The notes: generated from the sequence alone by a model not told the origin. A DNA stretch of 64,000 nucleotides from Flavobacteriaceae bacterium (GCA_947446635.1 CANFHF010000001.1:62001-126000), one strand, 5' to 3'. Counted from the first letter of the stretch, positions 51,255 through 62,100 are shown. Made by a program: numbers and translations.

Positions 51255-53749
51255 ATTCTTTGGCGTTTAAAATATTTATATAGTTCCACCCAGACTACCG
51301 AAACAAATCCCACCAGAATTCCTAATCCTATTTGAGAAGCCGAAACGGAGTCAAACATAAAGAAATGGGAGAATAGGGGAACAAATAAAAGTAAACTTGT
51401 TATCAAGACCGTTATTCCTATGATTATCAAAACTAGGTTGTTTTTGTATTTTATGGTCGTAAATAGCGAATAATAGAAAGAACGATTGGCCAAGGTCAGA
51501 AAAATATTGGAAGCAATTAAAGTCAGAAATACGACTGTTCGGGTGACGCTTTCCGTACAATTTTCGCTAAGGCAATATTGATAGACAAATATAAGCCCAA
51601 GTGTTATTACCAATCCTTGAACAATACTTATTGTTATTTCTTTTAGGTTGAAAAAAGTAGTAGTCATCAGACGTGGTTTCTGTAACATCAAATTGGATTC
51701 CATAGGCTCATTTTCGTAAATTATGGAACAGGTTGGGCCCATAATTATTTCCAGAAAAATGATGTGAACTGGCGAAAAGATATTGGGATAAATCCAACCC
51801 AAAACGAGTGGTATAAAGACGATCATAACAATAGGAATATGGATGGAAATGATGTATTGAATGGCTTTTTTAAGATTAATGTAGATTTTCCTACCCATAG
51901 CGATAGCATCAGTCATTTTTGCTAAATCATCTTCAATCAGAATTAGGTTTGCTGCTTCTTTGGCAATTTCGGTTCCTTTTTTGCCCATGGCAATTCCTAT
52001 ATTTGCCGATTTTAAAGCAGGACCATCATTGACCCCATCACCGGTCATGGCTACAATTTGATTATTTGCTTTTAAGGCCTCAATAATTTTGAGTTTGGCT
52101 TCCGGAAACATCCGGGTGAAAATAGTGGTTCGCATTACTTTCTCTTGTAAGGTGTCTTCATCCATTTTCATTAATTCATCCCCATTTAGCGTATTTTCAG
52201 GGTTTTTAAAACCAACTTGCCTTGCGATGGTTGAGGTTGTTGTGGCATTGTCTCCCGTTACTATTTTTACTTGAATGCCCGCATTATAAAAAGTGTCAAA
52301 TACGACTTTGATGTTCTCTTTTGGAGGGTCATAAAAGGCGATTAATCCTTTGAATGTGAATGGAAATTCCTGCTGTATTTTTGGATAATCATTTCCTGAA
52401 AAGGTAGAAATGCCAACACCTAAAACCCTGAAACCTACTTTCGACATCGATTCAATGGCGTTGTTGATTTGTTGTTTTTCAGCTTTCGATACCTTGGAAC
52501 AAGCGATTAGGGCTTCTGGTGCACCTTTGGCAGCAATAATTCGGGTTCCTTGTTGGTTTTCAAAAATGTGGGTCATCATTGGGGGATTTCCGCTCAAAGG
52601 GTATTCGTGAATTAATTTATAATGAGGTCGGTCATCATCAATACCCAATTTCGAATAGGCTTCGTGGAGTGCAATTTCCATCCCATCGAACGCAATGGGC
52701 TCGCTAGCCCACATAGCAATGGTAAGCAATTCTTGTTCCTCCGCATTAAATGGTTTGTTTGGGTTTATTATTTTATTTGAGGAAAATAGGTATAATTGGG
52801 CCAAACTCATTTTGTTTTCAGTGATGGTTCCTGTTTTATCGGCACAAATTACCGTAGCGCTACCAAGTGTTTCTACGGTTTTGGTTTGCTTTACGATAAC
52901 CCCCATTTTCATCAACCGCCAGGCTCCCAAGGCCATAAAGGTGGTAAAAGCCACCGGAATTTCCTCCGGAATTATACTCATTGCTAAAGTAAGAGCTTTG
53001 AGCAAGCTGTCTAAAAATACTCCGGAATTATAAAAGTTAATCCCCCAAACAATACTGAAAATCACCAATCCAACAATGGACATTTTCTTTACAAAATTCC
53101 CAATTTGGATCTGTAAAGGTGTTTTTTCTTCGGTGATAGATTCCAGACTTTTTCCGATTTTACCCAATTGGGTTTGGTTGCCAATAGCAGTAACTTTGCA
53201 AATAGCCAAGCCGCTAGCAGCTATCGTTCCCTGAAATATTTGATTAATTTCGGATTTTTCATTTTTAAAAACAGCTAGTGATTCTCCTGTTAAAATAGAT
53301 TCGTTTACCGAAAAGTCATTGGATTGAATAATAATTCCATCGGCTGGAATAAAAGTGCCTTCTTCGGTCTGGATAAAATCGCCCAAAACAATTTCTTCAC
53401 TGGAAATTTCTACTATTAGACCATTGCGAATCACTTTACTTTTGGGTTGTACCAATTTCCGAAGCCCTTCAATAGCGTTTCTGCTTCTGGACTCCTGATA
53501 TAGGGAAATGGTGGAGACTAATAGTATTGCGACCATCATAAAAATTCCATCTCCATATTTTCCTGTTATAAAATAGAGGCTAGTTGCTAGTATCAGCAAG
53601 AGAAACATAGGTTCTTTAATCATTTCAATTAAAGAGCTAAGAAAATAGTTTTTTTTCTGATGTTCCAGAGAATTGTACCCATTTTCTTTTCTTGACTGGA
53701 CTACCTCTGCATCAGAAAGCCCTCTTAATGAATGTTTTGTTTCTTCCAT
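51251..53749 (-). CDS. Cation-translocating P-type ATPase
   Basis: VICADKTGTITENKMS; SILTGESLAV; MTGDGVNDGPALKSANIGIAMG. Confidence 0.95.
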   Translation of the reverse strand: MEETKHSLRGLSDAEVVQSRKENGYNSLEHQKKNYFLSSLIEMIKEPMFLLLILATSLYFITGKYGDGIFMMVAILLVSTISLYQESRSRNAIEGLRKLVQPKSKVIRNGLIVEISSEEIVLGDFIQTEEGTFIPADGIIIQSNDFSVNESILTGESLAVFKNEKSEINQIFQGTIAASGLAICKVTAIGNQTQLGKIGKSLESITEEKTPLQIQIGNFVKKMSIVGLVIFSIVWGINFYNSGVFLDSLLKALTLAMSIIPEEIPVAFTTFMALGAWRLMKMGVIVKQTKTVETLGSATVICADKTGTITENKMSLAQLYLFSSNKIINPNKPFNAEEQELLTIAMWASEPIAFDGMEIALHEAYSKLGIDDDRPHYKLIHEYPLSGNPPMMTHIFENQQGTRIIAAKGAPEALIACSKVSKAEKQQINNAIESMSKVGFRVLGVGISTFSGNDYPKIQQEFPFTFKGLIAFYDPPKENIKVVFDTFYNAGIQVKIVTGDNATTTSTIARQVGFKNPENTLNGDELMKMDEDTLQEKVMRTTIFTRMFPEAKLKIIEALKANNQIVAMTGDGVNDGPALKSANIGIAMGKKGTEIAKEAANLILIEDDLAKMTDAIAMGRKIYINLKKAIQYIISIHIPIVMIVFIPLVLGWIYPNIFSPVHIIFLEIIMGPTCSIIYENEPMESNLMLQKPRLMTTTFFNLKEITISIVQGLVITLGLIFVYQYCLSENCTESVTRTVVFLTLIASNIFLTLANRSFYYSLFTTIKYKNNLVLIIIGITVLITSLLLFVPLFSHFFMFDSVSASQIGLGILVGFVSVVWVELYKYFKRQRI

Positions 53750-53911
53750 GGTAAAAGCTTACAAATTTGTATAGTATTGAAAATCAAAACAGGAGATAAA
53801 ATAAAGGGACGGTTATTTACTGCAATTTAATTAATTATTATGAAATGGTGGTGTTGTTTTGCATAAGATTTTCTATATTTGCACGCAATTTAACTACAAC
53901 TTCAAATTGCA

Positions 53912-55384
53912 ATGATTGCACACAACTCCAAGATTATCGGCGAAGGTCTAACTTACGATGATGTATTATTAGTTCCAAATTACTCGAATGTTCTTCCTCG
54001 TGACGTTAGTATCAAATCAAGATTCTCCAGGAACATTACGCTTAATGTTCCTATTGTGTCCGCGGCTATGGACACCGTTACCGAAAGTGCTATGGCAATT
54101 GCTATAGCGCAAGAAGGGGGTATAGGGGTTTTGCATAAAAACATGACCATCGAACAACAAGCCGCCAAAGTACGCAAAGTAAAACGGGCCGAGTCTGGAA
54201 TGATTATTGACCCAGTAACTTTACCGCTAACTTCTACCGTTGCCGATGCAAAAAATGCCATGAAAGAATTTGGCATTGGTGGTATTCCTATTGTAAACGA
54301 AAATAGAGTACTCAAAGGAATTGTAACCAATCGGGATTTGCGTTTCGAAAAAAATAACGCTAGACCTATTATCGAAGTAATGACTAGCGAAAACTTGGTT
54401 ACTGTTTCCGAAGGAACTTCCCTTGGTCAGGCTGAAGTAGTTTTGCAAGGCTACAAAATCGAGAAACTTCCGGTGGTGAATGCCGAAAATAAATTAGTAG
54501 GTTTAATCACTTTTAGAGATATTACCAAATTAACTCAAAAACCAAACGCCAACAAAGATGTTTACGGTCGTTTGCGCGTTGCGGCAGCCATTGGAGTAAC
54601 GGGTGATGCCCTAGAAAGAGCCAAAGCTTTGGTGCAAGCAGGCGTCGATGCTATCATTATTGATACCGCTCACGGTCATACCCAAGGCGTAGTTAATGTG
54701 TTGAAAGAGGTGAAAACTAATTTTCCTAATATTGATGTCATAGTTGGAAATATTGCCACACCCGAAGCGGCCAAATTCTTGGTTGAAAACGGCGCCGATG
54801 GGGTGAAAGTAGGCATTGGTCCGGGTTCTATTTGCACGACTCGTATTATTGCAGGGGTTGGATTCCCACAGTTTTCTGCGGTACTTGAAGTGGCTGCGGC
54901 CTTAAAAGGAACTGGAGTTCCCGTGATTGCCGATGGTGGCATTCGGTACACAGGCGATATACCTAAAGCGATTGCTGCCGGTGCCGATTGTGTGATGCTT
55001 GGTTCGCTTTTGGCAGGAACCAAAGAATCTCCGGGAGAAACTATCATTTTTGAAGGAAGGAAATTCAAATCCTATCGTGGCATGGGTTCTGTCGAAGCGA
55101 TGGAAGGCGGATCGAAAGACCGTTATTTCCAAGATGTGGAAGACGATGTCAAGAAACTGGTTCCCGAAGGAATTGTGGGTCGTGTGCCTTACAAAGGGCA
55201 ATTGGAAGAAAGCATGCAACAATTCATTGGCGGACTGCGTGCCGGAATGGGGTATTGCGGGGCTAAAGATGTACCCACCTTGCAGGAAACAGGTCGTTTC
55301 GTTCGCATTACCTCCAGCGGAATTACGGAAAGTCACCCCCATAATGTGACCATCACCAAAGAAGCCCCGAATTATTCGAGGTAG
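53912..55384 (+). CDS. guaB: IMP dehydrogenase
   Basis: LTYDDVLLVPNYSNVLPRDV; CBS domains; GPGSICTTRIIAGVG. Confidence 0.97.
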   Translation: MIAHNSKIIGEGLTYDDVLLVPNYSNVLPRDVSIKSRFSRNITLNVPIVSAAMDTVTESAMAIAIAQEGGIGVLHKNMTIEQQAAKVRKVKRAESGMIIDPVTLPLTSTVADAKNAMKEFGIGGIPIVNENRVLKGIVTNRDLRFEKNNARPIIEVMTSENLVTVSEGTSLGQAEVVLQGYKIEKLPVVNAENKLVGLITFRDITKLTQKPNANKDVYGRLRVAAAIGVTGDALERAKALVQAGVDAIIIDTAHGHTQGVVNVLKEVKTNFPNIDVIVGNIATPEAAKFLVENGADGVKVGIGPGSICTTRIIAGVGFPQFSAVLEVAAALKGTGVPVIADGGIRYTGDIPKAIAAGADCVMLGSLLAGTKESPGETIIFEGRKFKSYRGMGSVEAMEGGSKDRYFQDVEDDVKKLVPEGIVGRVPYKGQLEESMQQFIGGLRAGMGYCGAKDVPTLQETGRFVRITSSGITESHPHNVTITKEAPNYSR

Positions 55385-55398
55385 TATTTTGCCAATAT

Positions 55399-55465
55399 GG
55401 CGCAAAGACTCGAAGAAAAATATAAACACCAACCAAGGTACAAGAATCCCTTCTTGCGCCTTTTT
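55399..55465 (+). terminator. Long-loop terminator downstream of guaB
   Basis: GGCGCAA...TTGCGCCTTTTT. Confidence 0.5.
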
Positions 55466-55522
55466 ATTATTCGCATCGTTTTTAGTTGAATGCAGTAAGT
55501 TTTTTAGCTGATAATATTTTAT

Positions 55523-55903
55523 TTACTTTCTAATAAACTTCAAATCTTTAAGCATTGCTTGAAACTTCTTCCCCGGTCTAAAAATCACCGAAGCACTCTT
55601 TCCTTTTTTTGGAGATACTGCCTCTGGAGTAGCACTTGCCGTTCCTTTTACACTAATTTGAAAAGCGCCTAAATGTCCTAGTCTTACTATTTTTCCGGCA
55701 TCTAATTCCTTTGAAACGGTAGCAACCAAGCTAATAATTACGGCATAACAATCGGATTGGGTTAAGGAAGATCCATAAGCAATTTGTTCGGAAAGCTCTT
55801 CTAAATCCACTTCCCCCGTTTTAGTGACTTTGGGATAATACAGCATAGAAGCGCTATGATTTGCGGGATTAGTTTTTCCAATAGGGGTGATAATAATGGC
55901 CAT
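55523..55903 (-). CDS. HU family DNA-binding protein (HU-HIG-like)
   Basis: 126 aa; GKIVRLGHLGAFQISVKG...SVIFRPGKKFQAML. Confidence 0.85.
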   Translation of the reverse strand: MAIIITPIGKTNPANHSASMLYYPKVTKTGEVDLEELSEQIAYGSSLTQSDCYAVIISLVATVSKELDAGKIVRLGHLGAFQISVKGTASATPEAVSPKKGKSASVIFRPGKKFQAMLKDLKFIRK

Positions 55904-55943
55904 AGTTTTAGGAGGTCAAGAGGTTATTTTCTGCTCGTCAGTA

Positions 55944-55977
55944 CAAAGATACTCATTGGTTAGGACCAAGCAACAAA
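55944..55977 (-). promoter_or_regulatory. Predicted Bacteroidota sigma-A promoter of HU-family gene
   Basis: Minus strand TTTGTTG-N19-TATCTTTG; fits TTTG / TAnnTTTG consensus. Confidence 0.6.
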
Positions 55978-56034
55978 TTTACCGCGGTAAATTGTACAAG
56001 TTACCGCGGTAACTTAATTAACTTACCGCGGTAA
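55976..56034. promoter_or_regulatory. Array of three TTACCGCGGTAA palindromes, 22-bp period
   Basis: Copies at 55979-55990, 56001-56012, 56023-56034; first two extend to 18-bp perfect palindromes. Confidence 0.9.
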
Positions 56035-56220
56035 AATAAATGTCTTGTCTTGGTGGAGTGAAAGATTGGTCTAGACAAATAGCAATAGTACCAAGGATTA
56101 GCTAATTATAGCAACTAGTATTCGTTTTATCCTCTATCTTTGGATACACTAATAATTACTTTCAATAGCTTTCTTTTTCCAAAAAATATTTTATTTTTGT
56201 AATTCATTAAAAACTATTAT

Positions 56221-57447
56221 TTGGTTTCAATAATTGCCTACATTTGTTTAACCGGCTTATTTTTGCCCTTGCTTATCCTGTATTTCAATAAGGGATACCG
56301 TACCGCAAACCGTTATTTGGCAGGGTTTCTATTTTTCGCTTCCTTGTACTTGCTGGAAAATTTCCAGTTTTTCTATGGAAAAAGCCTCTTCTGGGTTGCT
56401 TTTTTTACAAACAGCCACGCTTTTTTTTATTTAATCGGTCCTTTTGCTTTTTTCTATGTGAGAAGTATTTTGAGGGACAATAGCAAACTGAGCAAAACCG
56501 ATTATTTTCATTTCGCTCTTTTTGCCGTTTCCCTTATGGGGTATATTCCCTATTTTTTTTCGAGTTGGGATTACAAAATATCTATCGCTAAAAACATATC
56601 CAGTGAAAATTGGGATATGGCTTCTTTTCATCTGAACCAATTTATACCCCATAAAATCGACCAAGGATTAAATGTTTTGCAAACCTATTTCTATGCTATT
56701 AGTCTTTGGTATTTGCTGTGGCATCATAAAAAAGTGGCTAATAATCCAATCGTAACTACTACACAGTACAAACTGATTCGGAATTGGCTCTTTATTTTCA
56801 CTGGGCTTGTTACTATTATCACGCTTAATTTCACGGTTGCCATGGCTAATATGTGGTGCTATGATGATAAATCCATTTTCTTAAATCGCGCCAGTGACGC
56901 CTTGCTTTTGGCTTCTGTGATTTATATTGGAATGAACATGACGGTAATGTTTTTTCCTCATATTATGTATGGCTTGCCTATAGAAAATCAATCCCAACCC
57001 ATAAAAGATGCTATTCCATTAGATACTGTTCATATTAATGAAAAGTACTCGAATGTTACCGATTTTCCTTCCGAAAAAAAGAAAAAACCCGAATTTTTTT
57101 CTCCCGATTATATTGTCAATATAGAAGCGCTTTTTCAGCAAAGCATCCGGAAGCAAACGTATTTGCAACCCAACTGTAGTTTAAGTAAAATATCGGATGA
57201 AATAGGAATCCCGGCCCATCATTTGACCTATTATTTCAACAACATCAAAAAAGAATCCTTTTCTAACTGGCGCAATAAATTGCGAATAGAATATGCCTTG
57301 ATCATTCTGAATCAAAGAACTTCCGACCAATTAACCCTGGAGGCCATCGGATTAAAAGTTGGCTTTAAATCCAATTCTACTTTTATTCGCTCCTTTAAAA
57401 AAGTTGCCGGAAAAACACCGAGTGACTACCTGGAAAGTATTTACTAG
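56221..57447 (+). CDS. AraC family transcriptional regulator with N-terminal 7TM-type region
   Basis: N-terminal TM helices; C-terminal ALIILNQRTSDQLTLEAIGLKVGFKSNSTFIRSFKKVAGKTPSDYLES; non-ATG start. Confidence 0.88.
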   Translation: MVSIIAYICLTGLFLPLLILYFNKGYRTANRYLAGFLFFASLYLLENFQFFYGKSLFWVAFFTNSHAFFYLIGPFAFFYVRSILRDNSKLSKTDYFHFALFAVSLMGYIPYFFSSWDYKISIAKNISSENWDMASFHLNQFIPHKIDQGLNVLQTYFYAISLWYLLWHHKKVANNPIVTTTQYKLIRNWLFIFTGLVTIITLNFTVAMANMWCYDDKSIFLNRASDALLLASVIYIGMNMTVMFFPHIMYGLPIENQSQPIKDAIPLDTVHINEKYSNVTDFPSEKKKKPEFFSPDYIVNIEALFQQSIRKQTYLQPNCSLSKISDEIGIPAHHLTYYFNNIKKESFSNWRNKLRIEYALIILNQRTSDQLTLEAIGLKVGFKSNSTFIRSFKKVAGKTPSDYLESIY

Positions 57448-57496
57448 AATTGGGTAAAAGCAGCTAGCGGATTGCGCCTAGTCGAAGTTGTGGCTT

Positions 57497-57624
57497 CGCT
57501 CCGCAAAGTCTCCGACTTTGAGGTAGGGTCTTTCGGTTTTTAACCGATTTAGTTTTTTGCTATTTAATTTTTTTCAGTCAAAGACTGACATACATATCCT
57601 CAAAGTCGGAGACTTTGCGCAGCG
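57497..57624. repeat. REPIN-like nested inverted repeat
   Basis: CGCAAAGTCTCCGACTTTGAGG (57502-57523) vs CCTCAAAGTCGGAGACTTTGCG (57598-57619), perfect 22-bp inverted repeat, each arm itself a hairpin. Confidence 0.85.
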
Positions 57625-57871
57625 GGATTCACTTATCTCCTAAAGGATTTCTGAAATCTATTGACTCCTAAATTATTCAATTTTTTTTATAAACCTCTTT
57701 TCGTTTTTAAAAATGAAAGGAAGTTTTTGGTTTTAAATTCTGCTATGTTACGAATTATTATAATTTTGAAATTTATTTATTTTCAATCATTAATGACACC
57801 CATGTGTTACCCCGACGAACTTAAAAAATTAAACATAGTATAAAATAATAACCCAAACAAAAACAATAAAC

Positions 57872-59089
57872 ATGAAAAAAATACTCTTACTTCTTGCTTT
57901 GTCTGCATCCGTAATTTCGCAAGCCCAGGTGGCAGTGGGTACATCTACCGCTACCATGAATGCCTCGGCACAACTGGAAGTCACTTCTAATACGAAAGGT
58001 TTTTTACCACCGCGCATGACACAGGCACAACGCAACGATATAATAACACCTGCACAAGGATTGATTGTGTATTGTAGCAATTGTGGCACAGTTGGAGAAG
58101 CCCAAGTATTTAATGGTAACGCTTGGACAAACATTTGTGGTTCACCAGCTTTAGGCATAAAACCTACAATAACTACAACTACAGTAAGCGATATAGCTAC
58201 GTCGAACGCCAAAAGTGGTGGAACAATCGTTTCAAACGGTGGCGATAACATCACAGTGAGTGGAGTAGTGTGGAGTACAAGTACAAATCCAACTACAGCT
58301 TTAACTACCAAAACCACAAACGGTACAGTAACGGGTTCATTTACGAGCACCATGGCTGGATTAGCTCCTGCCACCACCTATTATGTGAGAGCTTATGCGA
58401 CTAATAGCATTGGAACATCTTATGGAGCAGAAGAAAGTTTTACTATTGCATCCGCTCCTGTTGCCTCAGACGGAGAAGTTACTATAGGTTCACAAATATG
58501 GACCACCAGAAATCTTAATGTAGCCACTTATAGTGATGGTACAGAAATTCCTCAAGTAACTGACATTGAACAATGGAAAAACTTAACCACAGGTGCTTGG
58601 TGCTATTATAATAACGACCCAGCGAATGAAGCAGTTTATGGGAAATTATATAACTGGTATGCTGTTGCAGGGATTTGGAACGAAGCCTCAAAAACAGACG
58701 AAAGTCTTAGAAAACAACTTGCCCCTGCAGGATATCATGTTCCTTCAATAGATGAATTTGGAACATTGATTACAAATATTGGTGGGGAACAGAAAGCACA
58801 TATGATGAAAGAAATTGGCCAAGGTATTTGGCCAGCGCCAGGTCTTATGGAAGAAATGATGTTTGGACCCACCCCTGAAACTACCAATTCTACAGGTTTT
58901 ACTGCCCTACCGGCTGGTGCGAATAGTGGATATTGGAGTTTCATAGGTATTGGTATCAATGGTTATTGGTGGAGCACTTCAGCTCATGACGCTGACAATG
59001 CCCAGATGATGAACATTTTTGATAATAATGTGATGAACAGTTGGGTTTATAAGTTGACTGGGTATTCTGTTCGCTGTATAAAAAATTAG
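57872..59089 (+). CDS. FISUMP-domain surface protein with Fn3-like domain
   Basis: Signal peptide; LEVTSNTKGFLPPRMT module; VTIGSQIWTTRNLNVATYSDGTEIPQVTD..WCYYNNDPANEAVYGKLYNWYAV; terminal GYSVRCIKN. Confidence 0.9.
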   Translation: MKKILLLLALSASVISQAQVAVGTSTATMNASAQLEVTSNTKGFLPPRMTQAQRNDIITPAQGLIVYCSNCGTVGEAQVFNGNAWTNICGSPALGIKPTITTTTVSDIATSNAKSGGTIVSNGGDNITVSGVVWSTSTNPTTALTTKTTNGTVTGSFTSTMAGLAPATTYYVRAYATNSIGTSYGAEESFTIASAPVASDGEVTIGSQIWTTRNLNVATYSDGTEIPQVTDIEQWKNLTTGAWCYYNNDPANEAVYGKLYNWYAVAGIWNEASKTDESLRKQLAPAGYHVPSIDEFGTLITNIGGEQKAHMMKEIGQGIWPAPGLMEEMMFGPTPETTNSTGFTALPAGANSGYWSFIGIGINGYWWSTSAHDADNAQMMNIFDNNVMNSWVYKLTGYSVRCIKN

Positions 59090-59177
59090 TAATTCCGAAA
59101 AGCTTTAAACTTTCTATGTATTTAACACCAACTTTTATTAAAAAGTATGGTATAACTTAATGATTAGTACAAAAAAT

Positions 59178-62100
59178 ATGAAAAAAATAAAACTCTTACT
59201 AGCTATAACCTTGTGCTTTGTCATGAACTTAAGGGCACAAACTGCTTGCGATTTCTCTCCTGGAACCATTGGCGCTGCCAGTGAAACAATCTGCTACAAT
59301 GAGAATCCTGCATTAATAGCAAATAGCGAAACCAACAATGCTATAGCTCTTTTTAATGAAGAATTATATGGAATTCATCATGATATAATAGCCCTACCTG
59401 ATAATACTTGGTTTACTGGCAACTATACGATAGAGTCATGGGTTAAGCCCCAAAAAGTTCTACGGTATATTATTACTAATGGCACCTCGATTACTACCTA
59501 TGGAAATCAAATGATTGGTAATGTGTTTGAGTCTTATGCTGGTGGGTTAGAAGGTGTAAGTTTTGCCTATGGTGATATATATACCTATACACCTAAATTA
59601 ACGGTGAGTGGAAGTAATGGTTCAAGTTCAATAACTTCTTCTATAGCAATTCCAGAAAATCAATGGAGTCATCTTGCTGTTAGTTTCAATGGCACTACAG
59701 CAACTATGTATATTAATGGCCAAGTAGTGGCTACTGGACCTATGGCATTGCCTACTAGTGTTTTAAGAACCTATAACAGAATTGGAAACGGGAGATCTGT
59801 GGGACAATTTGATGAGGTGAGAATTTGGAACGTGTCTCGCACGGTAGAAGAAATAATGGCTACTATGAATGTGCCATTAATAGGAACGGAATTGGGATTG
59901 ATGGCGTATTATGATTGCAATCAAGGTACGGCTAATGTTAATAATGCATCCATTACCACATTAATCGATAAAAGTCCAAACAATAAAAATGCTACTCTTG
60001 GTAATCAATTTTACATGTTCGGAGATGGTTCAAATTTTGTTAACGGAAGCCCTGCTACAATAAATGCAAGTGGCGGTAGTGGAACTTTTACCTACAAATG
60101 GCAGGCGAATGGAGTTGATATTGCGAATTCAAACTCGGCTAGCTATGATCCACCAGCGGGATTAACTGCCACTACAACTTATACAAGGTTTGCTAAAGAC
60201 GAAACATGCAATACTTTTAAACAATCATTAGGAAGCCGTGTGGTAACGGTAAGAGGGAATTTCTCATCAGGAGAGATTAGTTCATCAGGAGAATCAATCT
60301 GTATCAATGGAGATCCTGTGGTAATTGGCAGTACAACTGCTGCTTCAGGCGGCAACGGAGCCATTACCTACAAATGGCAAGCGAATGGAGTTGATATTGC
60401 GAATTCAAACACGGCTAGCTACGATCCACCTACAGGACTAACTGCCACTACAACGTATACAAGATTTGCAAAAGAGGGAACTTGTAATACAAGTTTTTTA
60501 CCATCATCAGGAAGTTATGTGGTAACGATGAGAGGGAACTTGATAGCTGGAGAGATTAGTTCATCAGGAGAATCAATCTGTACCAATGGCGATCCTGCGG
60601 TAATTGGCAGTACAACTGCTGCTTCAGGCGGAGACGGAGCCTTTACCTACAAATGGCAAGCGAATGGAGTAGATATAGCCAATTCAGACTCGGATTCCTA
60701 CGATCCGCCATCTGGATTAACTGCCACTACAACGTATACAAGATTTGCAAAAGATGCGGGATGTAGTACAACTTTTTCACAATCATCAGGAAGTTATGTG
60801 GTAACGGTGAGAGGGAACTTCTCAACAGGAGAGATTAGTTCAGTCGGTGAAACAATTTGTAACAATGGAGATCCTGCTGAAATTGGAAGTACAACTGCTG
60901 CTTCAGGCGGTGACGGATCCATTACCTACAAATGGCAGTCAAATGGTGTAGATATTGACGATTCAAACTCGGCTAGCTACGATCAACCAGCCGGATTAAC
61001 AGCCACTACAACGTATACAAGATTTGCAAAAGAGGGAACTTGTAACACAAGTTTTACGCCATCATCAGGAAGTTATGTGGTAACCGTGAGAGGGAATTTT
61101 TCATCGGGAGAGATTAGTTCAACAGGAGAATCAATCTGTAATAACGGAGATCCTGCTGTAATTAGCAGTACAACTGCTGCTTCAAGCAGTGAAGGAGCCA
61201 TTACCTACAAATGGCAAGCAAATGGTGTAGATATAGCCAATTCGGACTCGGATTCCTATGATCCACCATCTGGATTAACGACCACTACAACGTTTACAAG
61301 ATTTGCAAAAGATGGAACTTGTAATACAAGTTTTACGCCATCATCAGGAAGTTTTATGGTAACTGTAAATCCAAACTTAACTTCAAGTGTGAATATTGTT
61401 GCTGATAATGCAGTTTATCCTAATGCCATTGCCATCACAGCCAGTGCTGTAAATGGAGGAACATCGCCTATTTATCAATGGTATAATGGTACAACTGCCG
61501 TGGGTACTAACAGTGCTACTTACAGGACATCAACCCTTACAGTAGGTCAGTCATTGGCTATAAAAGTTGTGATGACCTCTAATGCTACGCCATGTTTAAC
61601 AGGGTCGCCGACAACATCTAATATCATAAACATTGCCGCACCAATAGTACCCTCTGTACGTTTAGTTTCTGCCGGTATCGGTGTTACTTCAACTGAGATG
61701 CATCCTTCAGCGCTTCTCGAGGTGAAATCAGATACCAAAGGATTTTTACCTCCACGCATGACCGCAACAGAAAGAGATGCTATTGCTAGTCCTGTTGCAG
61801 GTTTGATGCTCTATTGTTCTAATTGTGGAGCCAATGGGGAGCTAGAAGTTTATAATGGTACTACATGGACCAATCTTGGTGGTAGTGTGGCAGCGGCTAT
61901 TGTTGGCTCCGCTACTGCTACTTCAATTGTTTCGGACCCAACTAATTTTAATATTAAAACAAATACAGTAGTAGCTGTTGATCAACTGGATATTACGCCA
62001 TCGGCTGATTTTAGTTTGAATACGGGCATTGCTCGCAATACTACTGCTACAAATGCATTTACCAATGCAGCCATCAGTCGTTATTATAAATTTGGCGTTA

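Noticed and set aside
53980-55432. Antisense/alternate-frame ORFs (up to 176 aa) over guaB
   Set aside because: Shadow ORFs of a GC-richer conserved gene; no family features.
55976-56034. Possibility that the 22-bp-period palindromes are a CRISPR remnant
   Set aside because: Only 12-bp repeats with 10-bp spacers that are themselves palindromic, no leader or cas genes; operator-like instead.
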